Below are positions 57,492 through 64,000 of a stretch of 64,000 nt of DNA, one piece after another. The stretch lies in contig NZ_JAJNFB010000001.1 of NCBI RefSeq assembly GCF_021043605.1, positions 82,628 to 146,627 of the forward strand, read 5' to 3'. The stretch comes from Borreliella americana (lineage in GTDB: Bacteria; Spirochaetota; Spirochaetia; Borreliales; Borreliaceae). The notes under the pieces are model-generated. The model was not told the origin of the DNA. It ran no database searches and was given only the letters and a program-made list of their open reading frames with translations. The position numbers and the translations under genes were made by a program. Each line of letters starts with the position of its first letter. The stretch's first letter is position 1.

Positions 57492-58529
57492 ATGATGCCT
57501 GTGGAAAAATTTTTGAAAGATTTTACTATACCTGAAAAAATTGAATTTTTGAAAAGTCAAGGTGATGGGTCTTATGGTAAATTTACGATATATCCTTTTG
57601 AAAGAGGCTTTGGGATTACTATAGGTAATACTTTAAGGCGTGTGTTACTTTCTTCTATTGAAGGGTATGCGATTACTGCTATGAGAGTTCAATCTAACAA
57701 TAAAGACTCTTCGTCAAAGGTTGTTTCAAGTGAATTTGATTTGATTCCTGGAGTTTCTGAAGATACTCTTGAAGTTATTGCTAATATTAAAAATATCCAT
57801 TTGAAACTTGGAGAAGGAGAGCAAAGAAAGACAATAAGCTTTAGTGTTAGCGGCAAAGATACCAATGTTTTGAAAGCTTCTCATTTTGAAAGAGATGGAG
57901 TTGAGGTTTTTAACAAAGATTTAGTTATAGCTACTTTATCACATGATGTGGATTTAGATCTTGAATTTCAAATTAATTATGGCAGAGGTTATGTGTCTTC
58001 TGAGCAAAATTCTAAGTATTTAGAAGAAGTTAATGTTATTGCTTTAGATTCTATATTTTCTCCTATAGAGAAAGTTTCGTATTCTGTAGAAGATACTAGA
58101 GTTGGCCAAAGGTCAGATTATGACAAGCTTGTAATGGAAATTTGGACTACGGGTGTTATATCTGCCAAAGATGCAATAAAAAAGGCCGCATCAATAGTAA
58201 GAGAGTTTTTGTTTCCCCTTGTTGATTTTGAAGACAATGTTAATACATCTTTTAATAAGTCAAAATCAGAAAGTTCTAACTTACTTGATATGGGTATTGA
58301 GAAATTGAATTTATCAGTCAGATCTTTAAATTGTTTAGCTAAAGAAAATGTTAAGACCTTAGGGGAACTTATTAGTAAAAACGCAGAAGAGCTTTCTAAA
58401 GCTAGAAATTTTGGAAAAAAAAGTTTAGAAGAGATAATCGAAAAACTTGATTCTTATCGATTATATTTAGGAATGTCTAAAGAAGATGCTCTATCTGTAT
58501 TGAGTAAGAATGTTAAAATATCTGAATAA
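57492..58529 (+). CDS. rpoA: DNA-directed RNA polymerase subunit alpha
   Basis: 345 aa. The N-terminal assembly domain has YPFERGFGITIGNTLRRVLL, and the C-terminal domain has LSVRSLNCLAKENVKTLGEL and ARNFGKKSLEEI, which bind UP elements and activators. Two tandem ATGs (57492 and 57495) are possible starts with AAGGAG upstream. Confidence 0.98.
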   Translation: MMPVEKFLKDFTIPEKIEFLKSQGDGSYGKFTIYPFERGFGITIGNTLRRVLLSSIEGYAITAMRVQSNNKDSSSKVVSSEFDLIPGVSEDTLEVIANIKNIHLKLGEGEQRKTISFSVSGKDTNVLKASHFERDGVEVFNKDLVIATLSHDVDLDLEFQINYGRGYVSSEQNSKYLEEVNVIALDSIFSPIEKVSYSVEDTRVGQRSDYDKLVMEIWTTGVISAKDAIKKAASIVREFLFPLVDFEDNVNTSFNKSKSESSNLLDMGIEKLNLSVRSLNCLAKENVKTLGELISKNAEELSKARNFGKKSLEEIIEKLDSYRLYLGMSKEDALSVLSKNVKISE

Positions 58530-58550
58530 AAGGAGAGTTTAGACTGTTTC

Positions 58551-58922
58551 ATGAAAACAAAATTAGGTTTTAATAGATTAAGTAGGAAGTCTAGTCACAG
58601 AAGAGCACTTTTAAAAAATATGGTAATTTCTTTTTTAAAGCATGAAAAAATTTCTTCTACTAAGGCAAAATTGTTCGAAGTTAAAAGATTTGCTGAAAGA
58701 TTGATTACAAGAGCAAAAGTTGATACTGTGCATAATAGGCGAGAATTATCAAAATTTATACATGATAAATATATTTTAAATAAGCTATTTACCAAAATTT
58801 CTCCTGTTTTTAGACAAAGAAGTGGTGGGTATACTCGTATGATTAAATTAGGAAAAAGATATGGAGATTCGGCTGAAATGGCTATCCTAGAATTAGTTGA
58901 AAAGCCTTTAAAAGTTGAATAA
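58551..58922 (+). CDS. rplQ: 50S ribosomal protein L17 (bL17)
   Basis: 123 aa. [20 protein letters not shown] and [17 protein letters not shown] [23 protein letters not shown] identify L17. It is the last ribosomal protein gene of the cluster; rny follows after 72 nt. Confidence 0.98.
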   Translation: MKTKLGFNRLSRKSSHRRALLKNMVISFLKHEKISSTKAKLFEVKRFAERLITRAKVDTVHNRRELSKFIHDKYILNKLFTKISPVFRQRSGGYTRMIKLGKRYGDSAEMAILELVEKPLKVE

Positions 58923-58939
58923 TTAATAATTTGGGCACA

Positions 58940-58977
58940 CTGTTTTAAAGATTAAATTTTAAATTGCTTTTAAACAG
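58940..58977 (+). promoter_or_regulatory. leader hairpin ahead of rny
   Basis: CTGTTTTAAAG (58940-58950) and CTTTTAAACAG (58967-58977) pair over 10 of 11 positions around a 16-nt loop. It ends 3 nt before the rny ribosome site (AGGAG, 58981-58985), so it could affect translation initiation or be an RNase cleavage site. Confidence 0.4.
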
Positions 58978-58994
58978 GATAGGAGTTAAATGAT

Positions 58995-60527
58995 ATGATA
59001 TATATTATTTTTTCTTCTATTTTTGCTGGCTTTATATTAGGATTTTTAGTAAGAGTTTTTTTAGGTAGATTGTCTTTATTAGATTTAGAAAAAAATCTGA
59101 AAAAATTAAGAGTAGAATCACAATTAGAGATAGAAAATGAAAGAAGGCAAATTATTGCTAATGCAAAATCTCAAATGCTTAAAGAAAAAAACCAGCAAGA
59201 TAGGGATATAAGAGATCGGAAAAATGAGATTGTTAATCTAGAAAAAAGATTATTACAAAGAGAAGAAACCTTAGATAAGAGAATATCTGCTCTTGATAAG
59301 CAGCAATCTAGAGTTGATTTTAAAATTAAAGAATTTGAACAAAAAGAAAAAGTAATAAGAGAAAAAGAGGCCGATCTTGTTAAAAGATTAGAAAATATTT
59401 CTGGTCTTACAAGAGAAGACGCAAGAAAAATTGTAATTGAAAAAATTGAACATGAGTCTAAAAGAGATGCTCAAGTTATTATCAATAAAAGTGAACAGGA
59501 AGCACAACTATTAGCAGATAAGGTTGCAAAAGATATTTTAGTATCTACTATGCAGCGTATTGTTACAGAGGTAAGTTCTGAGTTTACAGTGGCTTCTGTT
59601 GAACTACCTAATGATGAGATGAAAGGTAGGATTATAGGCAAAGAAGGGCGCAATATTAGGGCTCTTGAGACTTTAATAGGAGCGGATATTATTATTGATG
59701 ATACGCCTGAAGCTGTTGTTATATCTTGCTTTGATCCAATAAGAAAAGAGCTTGCTAAGAGGACTTTAGAAAGGCTTGTTACAGATGGAAGAATTCATCC
59801 TGCTAGGATTGAAGAAGTTGTGTATAATGTTACCAACGAGATAAATAGCATTATTCAAGAAGAAGGTGAGAAGGTAGTTTTTGACCTTAATATACATGGG
59901 CTTGATAAGAGACTTATTAGAGGGTTGGGAAGGCTTTACTTTAGAAGTAGTTATGGTCAAAATGTTTTAAGTCATTCTAAAGAAGCGGCTATAATAGGAG
60001 AAATTTTAGCTAAAGAGATGAAATTAGATCCTGTTGTAGTAAAAAGAGCATGTCTTTTGCATGATATTGGGAAGGGGATGGAAAGTATTTCTGATAACAG
60101 CGAAGGACATGCTATTACTGGTGCTGAACTTGCTCAAAGTTGTGGAGAGAGCGAAATTGTTGTTAATGCTATTGCTGCACATCATAATGAGGTGAAGCCC
60201 GAAAGTCTTGAGGCTATTGTGGTTCAAATAGCAGATGCTATCTCAGCATCTCGTCCTGGTGCAAGAAGGGAAAGTTTAAATAACTATATAAATAGACTTA
60301 AAAGACTTGAAGACATTGCATATGGTTTTGAGGGTGTTCAAAAATGTTATGCTATTCAAGCTGGTCGTGAAGTTAGAATTATTGTTGACAATGCCTTGAT
60401 TAATGATGAAAAATCAATTTTACTCGCAAGAGATATTGCTAAGAAGATAGAAGCCGAAATGAGATATCCTGGAAAAATTAAAGTTACAATTATTCGCGAA
60501 ACTAGAGTTATTGAATATGCAAGATAG
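58995..60527 (+). CDS. rny: ribonuclease Y
   Basis: 510-aa membrane-anchored endoribonuclease that starts mRNA decay. The N-terminal anchor (IIFSSIFAGFILGFLVRVFL) is followed by a long coiled coil, a KH domain (GRIIGKEGRNIRALETLIGAD) and the HD domain with LLHDIGKGM. The ATG at 58995 overlaps an out-of-frame ATG at 58990 that meets a stop after two codons. It overlaps ymdB by 17 nt; rny-ymdB pairing is common. Confidence 0.96.
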   Translation: MIYIIFSSIFAGFILGFLVRVFLGRLSLLDLEKNLKKLRVESQLEIENERRQIIANAKSQMLKEKNQQDRDIRDRKNEIVNLEKRLLQREETLDKRISALDKQQSRVDFKIKEFEQKEKVIREKEADLVKRLENISGLTREDARKIVIEKIEHESKRDAQVIINKSEQEAQLLADKVAKDILVSTMQRIVTEVSSEFTVASVELPNDEMKGRIIGKEGRNIRALETLIGADIIIDDTPEAVVISCFDPIRKELAKRTLERLVTDGRIHPARIEEVVYNVTNEINSIIQEEGEKVVFDLNIHGLDKRLIRGLGRLYFRSSYGQNVLSHSKEAAIIGEILAKEMKLDPVVVKRACLLHDIGKGMESISDNSEGHAITGAELAQSCGESEIVVNAIAAHHNEVKPESLEAIVVQIADAISASRPGARRESLNNYINRLKRLEDIAYGFEGVQKCYAIQAGREVRIIVDNALINDEKSILLARDIAKKIEAEMRYPGKIKVTIIRETRVIEYAR

Positions 60528-61305
60528 CACTATTAAAACCTTGATAATTGGGGATATAATAGGCGAAAGTGGATTAAAAAAAGTTTTTTTTAATCTTAAA
60601 AACATTAAGAATAAATATAGAATAGATTTGGTAATTGCTAATGGAGAAAATTCTTCAAATGGTTTTGGAATAACTCCAGAAATAGCAAATAATCTTTTTA
60701 GGTCAGGCGTTAATGTTATTACTACCGGTAATCATGTGTATTCTAATTACAAAATAAATGATTACTTAAATAAGCAAACATATATCTTAAGGCCAAATAA
60801 TTTTTCAGATTTTTTAGATGGGCATGGTTATTGTTTTTTGACTATTAAAGATGAAAAGGTTGCTGTTGTTAATGTTCAAGGGGTTTTAAATATGAATTTT
60901 ATTGTTAAAAATCCTTTTGATAATACAAAAAAATTGGTTAATATGTTGAACAATAAGGCTAGAACTATTTTTGTAGATTTTCATGCTGAGAGTAATTATG
61001 AAAAAGAAAGTTTTGGATATTTTTTAAATGGTTTTGTAACAGGTGTGGTTGGTACTCATACCCATGTTATGACTCAAGATGAAAGGATATTATCAAAAGG
61101 CACAGCCTATATTAGTGATATTGGAATGACAGGCGGATTAAATTCTGTGATAGGATTTAATCCCGATATTTCTCTTAAAGGGCTCCTTGAATATACCCCT
61201 TTGAGAGCTGAAGTTGTTGAAGATGACACAATTTTACAAGGAGTTATTATTACTTCTAATTTAAAGACAGGTCGTGCTTTAAAAATTGAAAGGATTCAGA
61301 AATAA
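60511..61305 (+). CDS. ymdB: YmdB family metallophosphoesterase (phosphodiesterase)
   Basis: 264 aa. All expected metal ligands are present: Asp15 in IIGDIIGES, Glu46-Asn47 in NGENS, Asn74-His75 in TTGNHVYS, His158 in FHAES and His183/His185 in GTHTHVMTQDERIL. Bacillus YmdB hydrolyses cyclic nucleotides and influences biofilm and motility switching. It is coupled to rny at the start and to tlyA at the end (20-nt overlap). It is the intact relative of the protein at 39428-40249. Confidence 0.92.
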   Translation: MNMQDSTIKTLIIGDIIGESGLKKVFFNLKNIKNKYRIDLVIANGENSSNGFGITPEIANNLFRSGVNVITTGNHVYSNYKINDYLNKQTYILRPNNFSDFLDGHGYCFLTIKDEKVAVVNVQGVLNMNFIVKNPFDNTKKLVNMLNNKARTIFVDFHAESNYEKESFGYFLNGFVTGVVGTHTHVMTQDERILSKGTAYISDIGMTGGLNSVIGFNPDISLKGLLEYTPLRAEVVEDDTILQGVIITSNLKTGRALKIERIQK

Positions 61306-62077
61306 TTTATTAAATTTACTTTGTAAAAGGTATCCAGAAAAAACACGAGAAGAATTAATGATCTTAATTCTAAAAGGTAATGTATATGTAAATTCTCATA
61401 AAGAAAAAAATCCTAAAATGTTGATAAACAAAACAAGCAAAATAGATTTGGTTGAGAGTTCTTGTCAAACATTTGTATCAAGAGGAGGGTACAAGCTTTT
61501 AGAGGCTCTTAAAGATTTTGAGATCAAAGTTAAAAATAAAATTTGTGTTGATGTTGGCTCTTCAACCGGCGGTTTTACCGATTGTCTATTGCAGTGTGGT
61601 GCCAATTTTGTTTATTCAATTGATGTGGGCATTAATCAACTTTCTTATAAATTAAGAATTGATCCAAGAGTTAAAGTTTTAGAGAGAACTAATATTTTTA
61701 ATGTTACAGAATTTAAGATTATTCCTAATTTTGCCGTTGTAGATGTTTCTTTTAGATCATCAATAAGTATATGTGTAAATTTAATAGATAAACTTTCTGA
61801 TAATTTTATTTTAGTTTTAATTAAACCTCAGTTTGAGCTTAAAGGTTTAAATTTAGATATAAAAAATTTTAATGGTGTTGTGAATGTTAATTATTTGAAG
61901 ATAATTTTGCAAAGTGTGATTGAAAAATTCTATAAAAATAAATTACAAGTTAAAAATATATTAAAGGTAAAAACCAAAGGTAAAAAAGGTAACCAAGAAT
62001 TCATGTTTTTAGTTGTCAAGTCAAGTGTTTTAAATATTGTAAGTTCTATGCAATTGCTTAGCGATATTGAATTTTAA
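61286..62077 (+). CDS. tlyA: TlyA family rRNA 2'-O-methyltransferase (hemolysin A-like)
   Basis: 263 aa starting at TTG 61286. It has an N-terminal S4 RNA-binding domain (YPEKTREELMILILKGNVYVN) and an FtsJ-type domain with the K-D-K-E set: RGGYKLLEAL, VDVGSSTGGFTDCLL and LIKPQFE. Family members methylate 16S and/or 23S rRNA, affecting capreomycin sensitivity; the hemolysin label is historical. Its stop overlaps the convergent GerMN gene by 4 nt. Confidence 0.9.
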   Translation: MKGFRNNLLNLLCKRYPEKTREELMILILKGNVYVNSHKEKNPKMLINKTSKIDLVESSCQTFVSRGGYKLLEALKDFEIKVKNKICVDVGSSTGGFTDCLLQCGANFVYSIDVGINQLSYKLRIDPRVKVLERTNIFNVTEFKIIPNFAVVDVSFRSSISICVNLIDKLSDNFILVLIKPQFELKGLNLDIKNFNGVVNVNYLKIILQSVIEKFYKNKLQVKNILKVKTKGKKGNQEFMFLVVKSSVLNIVSSMQLLSDIEF

Positions 62078-62829
62078 TATTTATCTAAAGTCTTTTTATT
62101 TAATATTCCCGAAAAATTTAAGTTTAATTCTTCAAGTATTATTGGATTATTTTCTATTGTTAAAATTATTCCATCAATTCCTTTAATTTCAAGACATGTT
62201 AAGATTATTTGAGCGATTTGATTAATTATTCCTTCAATTCCAAAACTATTTTCATAAAATTCTTTAGATAAGTTTATTTTGGCAATTCCTTCGCTTAGGC
62301 GTAAATTTAAAAGCTTGGTTTTTATAGGGATTAAACTTAAAAAATTATTTTTTAGCTCGTATTCATTTGGTCCCTTGATTAAAGATTTTAGTGTTTCTTC
62401 AAGAATGTTTTTGTCATAATATATGGCTCTTTTTACAGTTTGTCTTAAAAAATAACCTTCTGGGGTTACTTTTATAAAATAAAGTTTAATAAACTTTTTG
62501 TTTTTAAGGTTATTATTTCTTTGGTTTTTCTTAAGTTCTTCTTCAAGTTTTTTTATTTCTGGTGGTTGGATTAAAAAACTTTCATTTTTAAGTATTTTTA
62601 TATTTGTATTTTTATTGGTAGTTTTTTTAGCTTCAATTAATTTATTATTCTGCGTTTGACTTGATTCGAATAAACTGTTATCGTAATTTTTTTCTTTAAA
62701 AATATGCATAATAAGTGAATTTTTGATTATTAATAGCACACTAATTATTGTTAAAACAATAGCAATTAAAATTAAAAGTATGTCTGATTTGGTTGAGCTT
62801 GAACTTTTTTTTCTTTTCAATATAAACAC
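62074..62829 (-). CDS. membrane-anchored GerMN domain protein
   Basis: 251 aa (B31 position BB0507). A single N-terminal membrane helix (ILLILIAIVLTIISVLLII) leaves the rest extracytoplasmic. The GerMN domain spans about residues 115-245: YDKNILEETLKSLIKGPNEYE, LSEGIAKINLSKEFYEN, and IIAQIILT-type INQIAQIILTCLEIKGID. GerMN occurs in LpqB and GerM, peptidoglycan- or envelope-associated proteins; function here is unknown. It is the only minus-strand gene between tuf and der. Confidence 0.8.
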   Translation of the reverse strand: MFILKRKKSSSSTKSDILLILIAIVLTIISVLLIIKNSLIMHIFKEKNYDNSLFESSQTQNNKLIEAKKTTNKNTNIKILKNESFLIQPPEIKKLEEELKKNQRNNNLKNKKFIKLYFIKVTPEGYFLRQTVKRAIYYDKNILEETLKSLIKGPNEYELKNNFLSLIPIKTKLLNLRLSEGIAKINLSKEFYENSFGIEGIINQIAQIILTCLEIKGIDGIILTIENNPIILEELNLNFSGILNKKTLDKY

Positions 62830-62906
62830 TCATGTGTAATTGGCATAAATACTAATATTTGCTATTATAATGGAAATATCGGAATAAATAAAGAGGTTTA
62901 TTTGCT

Positions 62907-64000
62907 TTGATTAATTATAAAAAGGTTCTTATTGTTGGCAGACCAAATGTTGGTAAATCTGCTTTATTTAATCGAATTTTAAATACAAAAAGAAGTATAA
63001 CCGAGAGTGCTTACGGTGTTACTAGGGATTTAGTTGAAGAGGTTTGTAAGGTTGATTCTTTTCATTTTAAATTAATTGATACTGGTGGGTTTACTGTCTT
63101 GAAAGATGAGATTAGTAAAATTGTTGTGCAAAAGGTTTTAAGCTCTTTAGAAAAAGTGGATTTAATTTTATTGGTTTTAGATATTCATGAAATTTTACTT
63201 GAAGATTATCAGATTATTGAAAGACTGAGAAAATATAGTAATAAGGTTGTTTTGGTCTTAAACAAAGTAGATACTAAAGATAAGGAATGTTTAGCTCATG
63301 AATTTCATAATTTAGGATTCAAGCGCTATTTTATGGTTAGTGCAGCCCATTGTCGAGGCATTACTAAGCTTAGAGATTTCTTAAAAGTAGAAGTTGGTGA
63401 ATCTAATATTGAGAATGGAGTTGATATTAAGGTTGGAATTATAGGTAAGCCCAATTCAGGCAAATCTACCCTTATTAATTATTTATCTGGAAATGAAATT
63501 GCAATTGTTTCGGATCAACCTGGTACTACTAGAGATTTTATTAAAACTAAGTTTACTAAAAATGGAAAGGTTTTTGAGATTATTGATACAGCTGGTATAA
63601 GGCGAAGGGCAAGAGTAAATGAAATTGTTGAATATTATTCTGTTAATAGAGCATTAAAAGTAATTGACATGGTAGATATTGTGTTTTTGTTGATTGATGT
63701 TAAAGAAGAATTGACTTCTCAGGATAAAAAGATTGCACATTGTGCTGCTAAAAAGGGAAAAGGAATTATTATCGTGTTTAGTAAATGGGATCTTGTGGAG
63801 GAATCCAAAGGTTATTTTGAAGCCTTAAAGAGTCGTGTGAAGTTTTTTTTTCCTATTTTAAATTTTGCTCCTATATTTAGAATTTCTGTTCATAAAAAGA
63901 TAGGCTTAGATTCTCTTTTTAAAGAATCTTTTAAGTTAAAAGATCAGCTTGAGCTTAAAACCAGTACTTCAGATCTAAATAAAATGTTAAATTTATGGAT
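62907..64000 (+). CDS. der: ribosome biogenesis GTPase Der (EngA), 3' end outside window
   Basis: The frame is open from a TTG at 62907 (AGAGG about 10 nt upstream) to the window end, 364 residues of a family of about 430-490. Two tandem GTPase domains are the signature of Der: G1 GRPNVGKSALFN with DTGGF and NKVD, then GKPNSGKSTLINYL with DTAGI and SKWD. The C-terminal KH-like domain has just begun. Der acts in 50S subunit maturation and is usually essential. Confidence 0.95.
   Translation, partial: MINYKKVLIVGRPNVGKSALFNRILNTKRSITESAYGVTRDLVEEVCKVDSFHFKLIDTGGFTVLKDEISKIVVQKVLSSLEKVDLILLVLDIHEILLEDYQIIERLRKYSNKVVLVLNKVDTKDKECLAHEFHNLGFKRYFMVSAAHCRGITKLRDFLKVEVGESNIENGVDIKVGIIGKPNSGKSTLINYLSGNEIAIVSDQPGTTRDFIKTKFTKNGKVFEIIDTAGIRRRARVNEIVEYYSVNRALKVIDMVDIVFLLIDVKEELTSQDKKIAHCAAKKGKGIIIVFSKWDLVEESKGYFEALKSRVKFFFPILNFAPIFRISVHKKIGLDSLFKESFKLKDQLELKTSTSDLNKMLNLW

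Overview
The window is a low-GC spirochaete chromosome segment whose gene content and order match the centre of the linear chromosome of a Lyme-disease Borrelia (Borreliella burgdorferi sensu lato). The species call rests on recognised neighbourhoods: parB-gyrA-gyrB facing dnaA-dnaN, dnaX-ebfC, a MurA with Asp in place of the active-site Cys, a GyrA with Gln at the quinolone position, and a plasmid-type partition protein beside parB. It holds the replication origin, a long stretch of housekeeping genes and the complete S10-spc-alpha ribosomal protein cluster. B31 locus numbers quoted in the entries come from memory of gene order.

Layout. 1-8 kb: a partial partition protein related to plasmid families (ParZ candidate), parB, a parS-like palindrome, gyrA and gyrB on the minus strand, then dnaA. 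The 246-bp dnaA-dnaN gap is the best oriC candidate: base-composition asymmetry flips around it and it carries a run of TAG/TAA triplets resembling DnaA-trio elements. 8-12.5 kb: dnaN, a DciA-like gene, rpmH, rnpA, yidC and jag. 12.5-15 kb: a nucleotide-sugar epimerase and class II aldolase. 15-22 kb: a minus-strand operon of two half-size chromate-type transporters, rpoN, hpf, HPr, an antiporter fused to a PTS EIIA domain, and aspS; it resembles the nitrogen-PTS cluster of proteobacteria. 22-31 kb: mscS, a galactolipid synthase, holA, a lipoprotein, uvrC, a LamG/fibronectin exported protein and a TPR protein. 30.7-32.1 kb: three serine tRNAs, an arginine tRNA, a DUF3298-like lipoprotein and 4.5S RNA. 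32-44 kb: dnaX-ebfC, ndk, an Lpt-like trio, pgeF, a NIF3 protein, lspA, a small membrane protein, a degenerate YmdB paralogue, murA, a MATE exporter and a lipoprotein. 44-59 kb: tuf followed by rpsJ to rplQ. 59-64 kb: rny, ymdB, tlyA, a GerMN protein on the opposite strand, and the 5' part of der.

Functionally the region combines chromosome replication and segregation (dnaA, dnaN, dciA-like, dnaX, holA, gyrAB, parB/parS), translation (tuf, 22 ribosomal proteins of the S10-spc-alpha cluster plus L34, tRNAs, SRP RNA), protein export (secY, yidC, 4.5S RNA, lspA), RNA decay (rny, rnpA) and envelope biogenesis (murA, Lpt-like genes, galactolipid synthase). No insertion sequences, prophage or CRISPR arrays were seen. 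The most interesting points are the parS palindrome that also reads as the gyrA terminator, the DnaA-trio-like run with a changed DnaA signature motif, the nitrogen-PTS-like operon with its fused antiporter-EIIA, the YmdB paralogue that has lost most metal ligands, and a promoter plus hairpin ahead of tuf.
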